Origin: Crocosphaera chwakensis CCY0110
GTDB taxonomy: Bacteria > Cyanobacteriota > Cyanobacteriia > Cyanobacteriales > Microcystaceae
Reading direction: 5' to 3'
DNA: 64,000 nucleotides
NCBI RefSeq assembly: GCF_000169335.1
Contig: NZ_AAXW01000019.1
Span: 1 to 64,000, forward strand
The position numbers were made by a program, and so were the translations under genes. Under the pieces are notes generated by a model. It was not told the DNA's origin. It made no database searches and saw only the letters and a list, made by a program, of their open reading frames with translations. Shown here in pieces: positions 54,522 through 63,467 of this stretch; positions within the stretch are counted from its first letter, which is position 1, and each line of letters opens with the position of its first letter.

Positions 54522-57246
54522 AACAGGTAGCAGGGCTTAAACCAGGACTGTGAGGAGTCACAGTGGGTGCTTTTGCTGTTAGTACGAAATTACCATCAGC
54601 ATTAATTATCCATCCTTGTGCTTCAACAAGAGTAGGTGTGTGTGTCTCACTTTTATTAGGATTTTCCTCAGAATTAGGAGAAGAACGATCTTGCTCTGAA
54701 GGTATAGCATTCGATGAATCAGTATTAGGATAACCTAATTCAGTTAATCCTGTGGGGTTGTCTACTCCTTCGTTGGGGTTAGAGGGTAAACCACCCCGTC
54801 CCGTAATGGTAAATTCGCCTCTAGTCAAAGCCCCGCCCGGACGACAAGCATCGACAATGACGTTACTTGTGTCTACCACTTCATCAGGTAGTTTAACTAA
54901 GCTTCTCTGAGGATCAACATCAGGACGGTTAAGACCAATATTTCCCACTTGACCAAACTGAGAACTTGCGGTGATATCACTGAGAGGAGTTAATCTTTTC
55001 CGTTCTTCGATACCAAAAATCCCGGCAGCATCAATATTAATATTTCCTCCTCGTCCTAGAAACGCATTAGCAATAATATCGCTGTTTTCTGTGGGAACAG
55101 CAATGATAAATAGGGTGTTAATATCGATGTTTCCTCCATTCCCTAGTCCTTCTGTAGTTCCTGCGGTAGTGGAAATGGTGCTATTTCGACGTAAAATTAA
55201 ATTTTGATCCACATCAAGAGTAATATTTCCCCCTTCTCCTGATGCGGTTTCGGCGGATAAGCGACTACTATTATCTAATAAGATATCTCCCGCCTCAATA
55301 TTAATATTTCCGGCATCTCCCACACCAAAACTACTAACAGTTACTTCTGAATCATTATTAATAGTGAGATCATCGGTGGTAATACTTAAACTTCCTGCAT
55401 TGGCTAAAGAAGCATCCGTTTCTAATAATTCTGGTGCAATGCCCAATTCTACTAATTCTTCAATATTTTCTGGCGTTAAGAATTCGTTAGTAGCAGTTAG
55501 TTGACTTTTATTATCTACAAAAATAGACCCTGCATTGATAGTCAAATTACCCCCTTGACCTAAACCAATGCTTCTAACTGCTACTTCTGATTGATTCTGA
55601 ACTGTTAATTGATTGGTGTTAATACTCAAATTCCCTGCATTACCGGTTCCTTCAGAAGAAGCGGTGATCACTCCTTGATCTAAAATAATTTGATTGGCTT
55701 GAATATTTAAACTTCCGGCTGTTCCTTCTCCTAAACTAGCAGCAGAGATAATCCCTCCATTAGCTACCATCAATTGGTCGGTATTGAGATTAAGATTTCC
55801 CCCTTGACCAACACCTAAGAATCTGATGTCACTAAACCCCGATTCAACAAAAATGGCACTGGGAACTGGCCCTGCTTCTAAAAAATCAGGAATAACTTGG
55901 CTACCACTAATTCGTACTGACTCAGAGGCATTAATAGTAACGGTTCCTCCTTGACCAGTAGCCATATTGGGGGGGGTTCCTGGAATAACGATGGTGGCAG
56001 CAGAAATCAGTCCCCCGTCTTGCAAGCTTAAATTTTTGGTGTTAATCATTATTTCGCCTCCATTTCCCGAACTTGCCGTACTTGAAGCGATGGTGCTATT
56101 TGTAAAAAATCCTACTCCAATAATCTCTACTGAATCGGTGGCATTAATTGCTATAGTACCCCCTTGTCCTGGACCGGATACTTCTGATGAAATTAATGCT
56201 CCGTCACGCACAATTAATTTTTGAGTATTAATAATAATATTTCCTCCTGCACCTGTTACACCAGGGTCAACACCAGCAGACAAACCACTCAGAATAGGTT
56301 GGGTTTTAGAACTACTTATTTCCACAGATTCAGTTGCATTAATAAAAATATCGCCGGATGCTTGAGAACCTTGAGAACGACTAGATATTCTTGCATTGCT
56401 ATCCAAGGAAATTCTTCGTCCTTGTAGGTTAATTGAGGAATTGAATCCTCTGATCAGTTCTGCTCCGTGTGTCAAAGAAATATCCTGAAAATTCTTAACC
56501 CTATCATAACCGAGTCGAAATCCATCGTTAGTCTCGGTAATTTGTACGATACTATTGTTGCCGACGCTTCCTAACTCAATACGTCCATCGGTAACTTGTA
56601 TCCCTTCAGTTCCATTTTCTGGATTAGTTTCTCCGATTAAACGAATATTTCCCCCTACCAAAGCCAAAGTATTACCAGGAGTAACACTTAGATCAACTAC
56701 CTGATTAAGGGTTATATTGCCAGGATTAGAACCAAATTGTAACCCCACAGGAACACTCATGGTCAAAATAGGATTGGGTTGTGTATTTCTTGCGCTAAAT
56801 CGAACGCCATCCGCAAATTCTATGGACTCTGCGCTACTAGCTACAAAAGACCCTCCCATATTCAGTTGAGCATTAGGTCCAAAAATTATACCATTAGGAT
56901 TAATCAAAAAGACGTTAGCTGTTCCATTGGCACGAATTATTCCTTCAATCTGAGAAATAACTCCACCAGTGACACGACTGATAATATTATTGATATCGTT
57001 AGAATTCTGAAAGTATGCCTCGACATTGTCAGGAACAGAAAACTGATTAAAACTATGAAATAAATTTTTCCCCTGTTGTGTTCCCCCGGTAATAACTAAT
57101 TGATTATCCGTTGGGGTTACTTGGGTATTTACAGTTCCATCACTAGAAACTTGTCCTAAGGCTGAAGAAACAACCGTGATGTAATTAATAGGGAAAATGC
57201 TAATAAAGATGAGAAATTTCTTAGTTATAAAACAGCTATTGGTCAT
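54490..57246 (-). CDS. Two-partner secretion exoprotein (TpsA, filamentous hemagglutinin-type)
   Basis: The 918 residues have an N-terminal signal peptide and the TPS secretion domain (about 35-250) with the conserved motifs N-L-F-H-S-F-N-Q-F and F-L-I-N-P-N-G-I-I-F-G-P. Beta-helix repeats follow (L-S-I-N-T-N-Q-L-T, G-G-N-I-T-L-type rungs with GGN and D-N-S-S). The C-terminal region has the cyanobacterial pattern C-R-P-G-G and G-R-G-G-L-P and ends in E-A-Q-G-W-I-I-N-A. No toxin domain or CdiI-like neighbour is visible, so an adhesin or surface role is more likely than contact-dependent inhibition. It is secreted by the overlapping tpsB product and lies 233 bp downstream of the peptide array. 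Confidence 0.92.
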   Translation of the reverse strand: MTNSCFITKKFLIFISIFPINYITVVSSALGQVSSDGTVNTQVTPTDNQLVITGGTQQGKNLFHSFNQFSVPDNVEAYFQNSNDINNIISRVTGGVISQIEGIIRANGTANVFLINPNGIIFGPNAQLNMGGSFVASSAESIEFADGVRFSARNTQPNPILTMSVPVGLQFGSNPGNITLNQVVDLSVTPGNTLALVGGNIRLIGETNPENGTEGIQVTDGRIELGSVGNNSIVQITETNDGFRLGYDRVKNFQDISLTHGAELIRGFNSSINLQGRRISLDSNARISSRSQGSQASGDIFINATESVEISSSKTQPILSGLSAGVDPGVTGAGGNIIINTQKLIVRDGALISSEVSGPGQGGTIAINATDSVEIIGVGFFTNSTIASSTASSGNGGEIMINTKNLSLQDGGLISAATIVIPGTPPNMATGQGGTVTINASESVRISGSQVIPDFLEAGPVPSAIFVESGFSDIRFLGVGQGGNLNLNTDQLMVANGGIISAASLGEGTAGSLNIQANQIILDQGVITASSEGTGNAGNLSINTNQLTVQNQSEVAVRSIGLGQGGNLTINAGSIFVDNKSQLTATNEFLTPENIEELVELGIAPELLETDASLANAGSLSITTDDLTINNDSEVTVSSFGVGDAGNINIEAGDILLDNSSRLSAETASGEGGNITLDVDQNLILRRNSTISTTAGTTEGLGNGGNIDINTLFIIAVPTENSDIIANAFLGRGGNINIDAAGIFGIEERKRLTPLSDITASSQFGQVGNIGLNRPDVDPQRSLVKLPDEVVDTSNVIVDACRPGGALTRGEFTITGRGGLPSNPNEGVDNPTGLTELGYPNTDSSNAIPSEQDRSSPNSEENPNKSETHTPTLVEAQGWIINADGNFVLTAKAPTVTPHSPGLSPATCYDLSTRNSSP

Positions 57247-57478
57247 CGTTGCAGATTAGTTTAGGTTTAAATATCTGGGTTGATAAGTCTGAAATTACAG
57301 ACGATTCATTGAAACCGACCCTTGAATTATAAACTTATTTCTAAATCTAATGCCTTTATAATTTTTTCTTGGAAAACCTGCTCTCAATCTCTCAACACCC
57401 GTCTTCTGTTAGAAGTCCGTTTTTTGGGGTGTTATTCTTTTCTAATAGATTGTAGACAAAGTCTTAAAATAATCAGTC

Positions 57479-57643
57479 TTATCTACATCTGTGACACCAT
57501 TTAGTCTGGGTAGTTTCGGTAACAGAATTATTATTTTCTGTTTGGGTTTCTTGTTCGGTGGGAACATTAGCCATTGCAGAAATATTAAGACCAGCAGTTA
57601 AAGCAACGGTTAAGATAGTCACGAAGGTTTGGTTAAATTTCAT
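57479..57643 (-). CDS. Small secreted peptide, copy 1 (54 aa, C-terminal WCHRCR)
   Basis: Read from the reverse strand, this gene encodes 54 residues: a Sec-type signal peptide (M-K-F-N-Q-T-F-V-T-I-L-T-V-A-L-T-A-G then S-A-M-A, likely cut after Ala25) and a mature 29-residue acidic/Thr-rich peptide (N-V-P-T-E-Q-E-T-Q) ending T-K-W-C-H-R-C-R. A purine-rich ribosome site (AGGAA) lies upstream. It is one of three near-identical tandem genes and is the one closest to tpsA. No family is recognised; the paired Cys suggests a disulfide or metal/heme site (inference). Confidence 0.7.
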   Translation of the reverse strand: MKFNQTFVTILTVALTAGLNISAMANVPTEQETQTENNNSVTETTQTKWCHRCR

Positions 57644-57701
57644 TGGTTTGATTCCTGTTTTTTTCTAATAAATTATACGCAAATTCTTAAAATAATCAGT
57701 C

Positions 57702-57866
57702 TTATCTACATCTGTGACACCATTTAGTCTGGGTAGTTTCGGTAACAGAATTATTATTTTCTGTTTGGGTTTCTTGTTCGGTGGGAACACTTGCCATTGT
57801 AGAAATATTAAGACCAGCAGTTAAAGCAACGGTTAAGATAGTCACGAAGGTTTGGTTAAATTTCAT
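57702..57866 (-). CDS. Small secreted peptide, copy 2 (54 aa)
   Basis: This 165-bp gene lies exactly 223 bp upstream of copy 1 and is almost identical to it, with only two residue changes (A-to-T in the signal peptide cleavage region and N-to-S at the start of the mature peptide). It keeps the signal peptide, the T-E-Q-E-T-Q-T-E-N-N-N-S core and the W-C-H-R-C-R end. The strong conservation of coding and spacer sequence points to a recent tandem duplication. Confidence 0.7.
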   Translation of the reverse strand: MKFNQTFVTILTVALTAGLNISTMASVPTEQETQTENNNSVTETTQTKWCHRCR

Positions 57867-57924
57867 TGGTTTGATTCCTGTTTTTTTCTAATAAATTATA
57901 CGCAAATTCTTAAAATAATCAGTC

Positions 57925-58089
57925 TTATCTACATCTGTGACACCAGTTAGTTTGGGTGGTTTCGGTAACAGGATTATTGTTCTCTTTTTGAGTTTCTTGT
58001 TCGGTGGGAACACTTGCTATTGCAGAAATATTAAGACCAGCAGTTAAAGCAACGGTTAAGATAGTAGCGAAGGTGTTTTTGAAGTTCAT
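57925..58089 (-). CDS. Small secreted peptide, copy 3 (54 aa, divergent)
   Basis: Again 165 bp and 223 bp from copy 2. It is the most diverged copy: M-N-F-K-N-T-F-A-T-I signal start, S-A-I-A cleavage region, Q-K-E-N-N-N-P core, but the same length and the same T-N-W-C-H-R-C-R end. Most differences from the other copies are conservative or silent, which suggests selection on the peptide. Being most upstream on this strand, it probably lies closest to the promoter. The AGGAGC ribosome site is good. Confidence 0.7.
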   Translation of the reverse strand: MNFKNTFATILTVALTAGLNISAIASVPTEQETQKENNNPVTETTQTNWCHRCR

Positions 58090-58621
58090 TTGTTTAGCTC
58101 CTGTTGTTTTCTCTATGTTTTTAGAATATTCGTTTTTTTAGAAAGAAAAAATAGTGTAAATGCGTGAGTCTTTAAAAAAAAATTTGGAGGTTTAGGTATG
58201 AAGACTTTATTTTTGGCTATATACATAGGTTATACAGAGATGACAAAAAATTAGTTAATTGATCTAGATATTTTCATCTATGTCTTTTAACCTATTATCA
58301 ACCAATTTTAATTGGCTCAAATAACCCTAATGTTTTCTAATTTTCGAGTATTATAACAGTGATCTTAAATCCAAGTATGTGATTTAATCTATTTATAAAT
58401 TTTATTCTTAATAACGGTCTCCCTACGATCACGTAAATAGAGTATTATTATTACTATTCTTGCTTCGTAACGCCTGGCAGGAAAACTTTGAGTTAGAAGT
58501 CTTCTGACTCGAAGTCTTTACAATGTCCCCTAAAGTTTGGCACATTACATAATTACTGAATGACAGCGTGGTGTGAAATTGTGATCTTCGTTAATAAAAT
58601 GTTTTGGGAGTTTCAATCCAT
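58090..58621. other. Divergent intergenic region between the peptide array and por
   Basis: This 532-bp region should hold the promoter for the peptide genes (minus strand) and for por (plus strand). It contains a very short plus-strand frame at 58198-58254 (18 codons, MKTLFLAIYI start) preceded by GGAGG, and a hairpin-like AGAAGTCTTCT near 58495. Nothing else is recognised. Confidence 0.4.
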
Positions 58622-59587
58622 ATGGTAGAAAATCATAAATCAACAGTGATTATAACAGGGGCTTCATCTGGAGTAGGGTTATACGCTGCTAAAGCCCTAG
58701 CCGATAGAGGTTGGTACGTTGTTATGGCTTGTCGCAATCAACCGAAAGCCCACCAAGCAGCCCAGTCTGTAGGGATACCCTTAGACAGCTATACGGTTAT
58801 GTCCATTGACCTAGGAAGCTTAGACAGTGTACGCCAATTTGTCAAAGATTTTCGGGCTACTGGCAAGTCTCTTGATGCGTTAGTGTGCAATGCAGCCATT
58901 TATATGCCTTTACTTAAAGAACCTCTGCGGAGTCCAGAAGGCTATGAATTAAGTATGACTACTAATCATCTGGGACATTTTCTCCTCTGTAATTTAATGT
59001 TACAGGATTTGAAAAGGTCGCCTGCTCCTGAAAAGCGTGTGGTCATTTTAGGAACCGTTACCCACAACCCCAATGAATTAGGGGGTAAAATTCCACCCCG
59101 TCCCGACTTAGGGAACTTAGAAGGGTTTGCTGAGGGCTTTAAAGAACCTGTTTCGATGATTGATGGTAAAAAGTTTGAACCGGTTAAAGCCTATAAAGAT
59201 AGTAAAGTCTGCAATGTTTTGACCATGCGAGAACTTCATCGACGCTATCATGAAAATACAGGAGTTGTGTTTACGTCTCTATATCCAGGATGTGTGGCCG
59301 ATACCCCTCTATTCCGTAATCATTATCCCCTATTTCAAAAAATATTCCCTTGGTTCCAAAAGAATATTACAGGGGGTTATGTCTCCCAAGAATTAGCCGG
59401 AGAAAGGGTAGCCGATGTGGTTACTAAGCCTGAATATGGTCAATCTGGTTCTTATTGGAGTTGGGGAAACCGTCAGAAAAAAGACCGTAAAGCAGCTTTT
59501 GTTCAGAAGGTGTCACCTCAAGCCCAAGATGAGGCAAAAGCAGAACGAATGTGGGAACTGAGTGAAAAATTAGTCGGACTTGTTTAA
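58622..59587 (+). CDS. por: Light-dependent protochlorophyllide oxidoreductase (LPOR)
   Basis: This 321-residue short-chain dehydrogenase reduces protochlorophyllide to chlorophyllide in a light- and NADPH-dependent reaction of chlorophyll synthesis. The NADPH motif is IITGASSGVGLYAAKALADR, the active site is Y-K-D-S-K, and the LPOR-specific N-H-L-G-H-F-L and the extended segment before the active site are present. The ATG at 58622 with GGGAG upstream is preferred to an in-frame TTG 18 bases earlier. It ends at a clear terminator. Confidence 0.97.
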   Translation: MVENHKSTVIITGASSGVGLYAAKALADRGWYVVMACRNQPKAHQAAQSVGIPLDSYTVMSIDLGSLDSVRQFVKDFRATGKSLDALVCNAAIYMPLLKEPLRSPEGYELSMTTNHLGHFLLCNLMLQDLKRSPAPEKRVVILGTVTHNPNELGGKIPPRPDLGNLEGFAEGFKEPVSMIDGKKFEPVKAYKDSKVCNVLTMRELHRRYHENTGVVFTSLYPGCVADTPLFRNHYPLFQKIFPWFQKNITGGYVSQELAGERVADVVTKPEYGQSGSYWSWGNRQKKDRKAAFVQKVSPQAQDEAKAERMWELSEKLVGLV

Positions 59588-59589
59588 TG

Positions 59590-59638
59590 AATTCCCACCT
59601 AAAATATTACTTTTTTAGTATTTTTAGGTGGGAATTTT
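59590..59638 (+). terminator. Intrinsic terminator of por
   Basis: A long stem, with ATTCCCACCTAAAATA pairing against TATTTTTAGGTGGGAAT with one mismatch region, is followed by TTTTTAA. It lies just after the por stop. Confidence 0.8.
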
Positions 59639-59656
59639 TAATATAATATTTAGTAA

Positions 59657-59738
59657 TGCGGATGGCGAGACTTGAACTCGCATGGCGTGAGCCACACGCC
59701 CCTCAAGCGTGCGTGTCTACCGATTCCACCACATCCGC
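59657..59738 (-). tRNA. tRNA-Leu(GAG)
   Basis: The reverse strand folds into a tRNA with acceptor arms GCGGATG / CATCCGC, an anticodon stem CACGC / GCGTG and loop TTGAGGG, so the anticodon is GAG. The long variable arm typical of class II tRNA-Leu is present, and the T arm contains GTTCAAGTC. The 3' CCA is not encoded. It lies antisense between por and the next gene. Confidence 0.95.
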
Positions 59739-59909
59739 GTGATTTTCGTATTGCATTTTTCATCATAGCACAAATGTAACTAGAGACAATAGAATCAACT
59801 AATTACTCATTTTTTTCGACTCAGAATACAGAATATTCAGGAGTCTAGGACACATTTTTTCAAGAAGCAAGATATAATTTGTTACAAAAGCGTTAACAAA
59901 GTTTATCAG

Positions 59910-60236
59910 ATGAGTAATCCTGTTCTTCACGCCTTCTTTTTAGGCCGAGCCTTTGCTGAAGTCCTCAGCGAGAAAGTAGAAGAGTCCTTAACCGAAGCCC
60001 TAAGCGAGTTAGGAAAATTTGATGCTGAACAAAGGGAAAACCTTCGTCAGTTTATAGAAGAAGTCCAACTCAGAGCTGAAAGAGAAGCGACTCAAGGCAA
60101 TGCTACCACTACCACCACGACCACAACCGCCGATAATGGTTCTTCTGTGGATCTCCAAGAAACAATCGACGACCTACGGGCTGAAATTGCTCGTCTCAAA
60201 GCAGAATTAAAGAATTATCGCAATACAAAAGCCTAA
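59910..60236 (+). CDS. Conserved cyanobacterial coiled-coil protein
   Basis: The 108 residues begin with a short hydrophobic/helical segment (N-P-V-L-H-A-F-F-L-G-R-A-F-A-E-V-L). An acidic helix rich in Glu follows, then a striking Thr-run linker (residues 66-73), and a C-terminal coiled coil (I-D-D-L-R-A-E-I-A-R-L-K-A-E-L). The family appears limited to cyanobacteria (from memory, DUF6825-like); a thylakoid-associated role is possible but not shown. It has no signal peptide and sits before the ABC1 kinase gene in the same direction. Confidence 0.7.
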   Translation: MSNPVLHAFFLGRAFAEVLSEKVEESLTEALSELGKFDAEQRENLRQFIEEVQLRAEREATQGNATTTTTTTTADNGSSVDLQETIDDLRAEIARLKAELKNYRNTKA

Positions 60237-60298
60237 TTCTCCCTTAAACTTTTAAATTTATTATATAAGCCCAAATTAGTAGAACCCAAAGAAACCGA

Positions 60299-62053
60299 GT
60301 GTCTGCCCTGTCATCAAACGCCAAATCATCCTTAGTCAAGAAAAATGGTGCTTCTGTCCCCAGAAGCATTACTCAGTTGGAAACGGCTGAAAAATACCGT
60401 TGGAACCGCGAAAACTATTCGATTACGCGCCGTCGTTTAGATATTTGGCGGTTCGTTCTTTCCTTGCTGTTCCGTTTTTGGCGCAACGGTAAAAAATGGA
60501 CTTATAAAAATGGCTTTACCGAAGAAAAATTAGCTCAAAGGCGGAAAATACAAGCGGTTTGGATAAGGGAAAACTTGTTAAATCTGGGTCCAACCTTTAT
60601 TAAAGTAGGACAATTGTTCTCAACACGAGCCGATTTATTCCCGATTGAATATGTCGAAGAACTCTCTAAACTACAAGATGAAGTTCCAGCCTTTACCTAC
60701 GAACAAGTGAGCAAAATTGTTGAAAAAGACTTAGGAAAGCCATTATCTAGGCTTTTTCGCAATTTTGATCCCGTTCCCATTGCAGCAGCTAGTTTAGGTC
60801 AAGTACATAAAGCCAAACTCCATTCTGGAGAAGAGGTCGTGGTTAAGGTTCAACGACCTGGCCTGAAGCAACTCTTTACCATTGATCTAGCTATTCTGAA
60901 GAAAATAGCCTATTATTTCCAAAACCACCCAAGATGGGGGAAAGGACGGGACTGGATCGGTATTTATGAAGAATGCTGTAAAATTCTTTGGCAAGAAACT
61001 GACTATCTCAATGAAGGGCAAAACGCTGATACCTTTCGGCGCAACTTTAGGGGAGAAAATTGGGTAAAAGTGCCAAGGGTTTACTGGCGTTATACTTCCC
61101 CCCGTGTGCTTACTTTAGAGTACCTTCCAGGGATTAAAATTAGTCATTATGAAGGATTAGAGGCTGCTGGGTTAGATCGCAAGTTATTGGCGAAATTAGG
61201 AGCGAAAGCTTATTTATGTCAATTGCTCAATGATGGCTTTTTCCATGCTGATCCTCACCCTGGTAATATTGCTGTAGATACGGATGGATCGTTGATTTTC
61301 TACGATTTTGGCATGATGGGGCGTATTAATACCAATGTTAGGGAGAAGTTAATGGATACTCTCTTTGGTATTGCTCAAAAAGATGGCGATCGCGTGGTAT
61401 CTGCCTTAATTTCTTTGGGTGCTTTGAGTCCTACCGATGACATGGGACCGGTGCGTCGTTCAGTGCAGTTCATGTTAGATAACTTCATGGACAAACCCTT
61501 TGAAGAACAATCGATTGCTGCTATTAGCGATGATTTATATGAAATTGCTTACGATCAGCCGTTTCGGTTTCCTGCTACCTTCACCTTTGTGATGCGAGCG
61601 TTTTCTACCCTAGAAGGCGTAGGGAAAGGCTTAGATCCCAATTTTAATTTTATGGAGGTAGCTCAACCTTTTGCTTTAGACCTAGTAGCAGATATGAACG
61701 GAAGTACAGGCAATAGCATCATAGACGAAATTACTCGTCAGGCAACTCAGGTAAGTAACACAGCCTTGGGTTTACCGCGACGCATTGACGATACCATAGA
61801 AAAGTTAGATCGGGGTGATATTAAATTAAGAGTCCGTTCTGTTGAATCTGACCGTTTATTACGTCGTCTCGGTATGATGCAAATGGCCACCAATTACAGT
61901 GTGTTTTTAAGTGCGTTAGTCATTTGTGGCACTCTCTTATTTATTAACGGTTATATCAAAATTGCAGTAGTAGCAATTTTGTTGGGATTAGTTCCTGCCT
62001 GGGGGTTTATTCGTCTCCTGCGTCGTATTAATCGTTTAGATAAAATGTTTTAG
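60299..62053 (+). CDS. ABC1/UbiB-family atypical kinase
   Basis: The 584 residues start at GTG 60299. The ABC1 core has the K-V-G-Q-L-F-S-T-R-A-D-L signature (KxGQ motif, near residue 95), P-I-A-A-A-S-L-G-Q-V-H-K-A (Ala-rich nucleotide loop), K-V-Q-R-P-G (catalytic lysine region), L-N-D-G-F-F-H-A-D-P-H-P-G-N-I and D-F-G-M-M-G. Two C-terminal hydrophobic helices (about 530-570) anchor it. Members of this family support prenylquinone (plastoquinone, tocopherol) metabolism in plastids and cyanobacteria. The substrate of this copy is not known. Confidence 0.93.
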   Translation: MSALSSNAKSSLVKKNGASVPRSITQLETAEKYRWNRENYSITRRRLDIWRFVLSLLFRFWRNGKKWTYKNGFTEEKLAQRRKIQAVWIRENLLNLGPTFIKVGQLFSTRADLFPIEYVEELSKLQDEVPAFTYEQVSKIVEKDLGKPLSRLFRNFDPVPIAAASLGQVHKAKLHSGEEVVVKVQRPGLKQLFTIDLAILKKIAYYFQNHPRWGKGRDWIGIYEECCKILWQETDYLNEGQNADTFRRNFRGENWVKVPRVYWRYTSPRVLTLEYLPGIKISHYEGLEAAGLDRKLLAKLGAKAYLCQLLNDGFFHADPHPGNIAVDTDGSLIFYDFGMMGRINTNVREKLMDTLFGIAQKDGDRVVSALISLGALSPTDDMGPVRRSVQFMLDNFMDKPFEEQSIAAISDDLYEIAYDQPFRFPATFTFVMRAFSTLEGVGKGLDPNFNFMEVAQPFALDLVADMNGSTGNSIIDEITRQATQVSNTALGLPRRIDDTIEKLDRGDIKLRVRSVESDRLLRRLGMMQMATNYSVFLSALVICGTLLFINGYIKIAVVAILLGLVPAWGFIRLLRRINRLDKMF

Positions 62054-62131
62054 TTATGACTGCTAATTTCTCTGATAACACTTCCCTTTTGGGAAAAAAT
62101 TTGCTTTCATAAGTAAAAACCCTTGGTTAAG

Positions 62132-63268
62132 ATGCCAGTGAATACCATTCCCCCTGTTGATTTAGTTCGTCAATATAAGCTAATCAGTGACGAAATTGAT
62201 AGTGCTGTTCTTGAAGTTGTGCGCTCCGGTCGTTATATCGGTGGTGCAGTGGTTAGCGACTTTGAAAAGCAATTAGCTCAATATGTCGGTAGTTCTTATT
62301 GTGTTAGCTGTAATTCGGGAACCGATGCCCTTTATTTAGCTTTAAAAGCCTTAAATATTGGAGAAGGAGATGAAGTAATTACCACACCCTTTACCTTCAT
62401 TGCCACAGCAGAAACCATCAGTTTGACGGGAGCAAAACCCGTTTTTGTCGATATTGAGCGCGACACCTTTAATATTGATGTCGAAGCCATAGAAGCTGCC
62501 ATTACCCCCCAAACTAAAGCTATTATCCCTGTCCATCTTTTTGGTCAACCTGTGAATATGACCCGTTTAATGGACATTGCTCAAAAGCATAAACTTTACG
62601 TAATTGAAGACTGCGCTCAAGCTACCGGAGCAAAATGGGGAGACGACATTGTAGGGAGTATCGGGCATATTGGTTGTTTTAGCTTCTTTCCTACCAAAAA
62701 TTTAGGAACCTGTGGAGATGGTGGGGCAGTTACTACTGATGATGAAGCGATCGCCCAAAAGATACAAGTAATTAAAGAACATGGTTCAGCACAACGGTAT
62801 TATCACGATGTTGTAGGGATTAATAGTCGCCTTGACAGTATTCAAGCAGCTATTTTACAGGTTAAATTGCGTTATCTCAATCAATGGAATGAGCAGAGAA
62901 GAGAAATTGCACAACGCTATCATCAATTATTAAGTCCCATTCCAGGAATACAACTGCCTCAAGAAATAAAGGGAGGCTATCATGTCTGGAATCAATACAC
63001 CATTTTAGTTGAAAATAAAAGTAATCAAGACATAACAACTAGAGATAATCTTAGAGAAAAATTACAAGAAAAAGGGATTATTTCTATGATTTATTATCCT
63101 ATTCCCTTACATTTACAAAAAGTCTATCAAAATTTAGGCTACAAAACTACAGATTTTTCTGTTACTGAAAAAGCTGCTAGTGAAGTCCTATCTCTACCTA
63201 TGTTTCCTGATCTTTCTCTTGAAGAACAAGAACAAATTGCTTATAGTTTAAAAGATTATTGTCATTAA
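62132..63268 (+). CDS. DegT/DnrJ/EryC1/StrS family aminotransferase
   Basis: The 378 residues use the ATG at 62132; a TTG three codons earlier is unlikely. The PLP-dependent sugar aminotransferase motifs are P-P-V-D-L-V-R-Q-Y near the start, C-N-S-G-T-D-A-L-Y-L-A, E-D-C-A-Q-A-T-G-A, and the Schiff-base lysine in F-S-F-F-P-T-K-N-L-G-T. It transfers an amino group to a keto sugar nucleotide for cell-surface polysaccharide building. The exact sugar is unknown, and no glycan cluster surrounds it here. Confidence 0.94.
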   Translation: MPVNTIPPVDLVRQYKLISDEIDSAVLEVVRSGRYIGGAVVSDFEKQLAQYVGSSYCVSCNSGTDALYLALKALNIGEGDEVITTPFTFIATAETISLTGAKPVFVDIERDTFNIDVEAIEAAITPQTKAIIPVHLFGQPVNMTRLMDIAQKHKLYVIEDCAQATGAKWGDDIVGSIGHIGCFSFFPTKNLGTCGDGGAVTTDDEAIAQKIQVIKEHGSAQRYYHDVVGINSRLDSIQAAILQVKLRYLNQWNEQRREIAQRYHQLLSPIPGIQLPQEIKGGYHVWNQYTILVENKSNQDITTRDNLREKLQEKGIISMIYYPIPLHLQKVYQNLGYKTTDFSVTEKAASEVLSLPMFPDLSLEEQEQIAYSLKDYCH

Positions 63269-63467
63269 AAAAATGTTTTGACTTAATTTAAAATAGTAAT
63301 GGAGATTTTATAATCTTTAGCAATCAATAAGTATTAATTATTTGGTAAATTTAATATTAGAAATTAATTTTCTCTAACTCTTTGCTGTGTGTCACGAACT
63401 TAAGGATTATCATAAGGGAAGAGATTTTTCTTGATTGATAACCATAGCAAGGGACAGGCATCCGTTA

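Larger units (their letters stand above)
57479..58089 (-). repeat. Three 223-bp tandem repeat units carrying the peptide genes
   Basis: Stops at 57479, 57702 and 57925 and starts at 57643, 57866 and 58089 give a constant period of 223 bp. The spacer (58 bp) is also conserved, and about 40 bp of it continues past copy 1, so a fourth copy or a shared 3' untranslated segment may once have extended further. Confidence 0.85.

Noticed and set aside
54490..57246. Contact-dependent inhibition (CdiA) toxin
   Set aside because: The protein is only 918 residues, with a cyanobacterial-type C-terminus and no toxin domain or immunity gene next to it.
57479..58089. CRISPR-like array
   Set aside because: The repeat unit is 223 bp, coding, and lacks short direct repeats separated by unique spacers; no cas genes are present.
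58604..58621. TTG start for por, giving six extra residues
   Set aside because: The ATG at 58622 has a good GGGAG spacing and matches the usual LPOR N-terminus.
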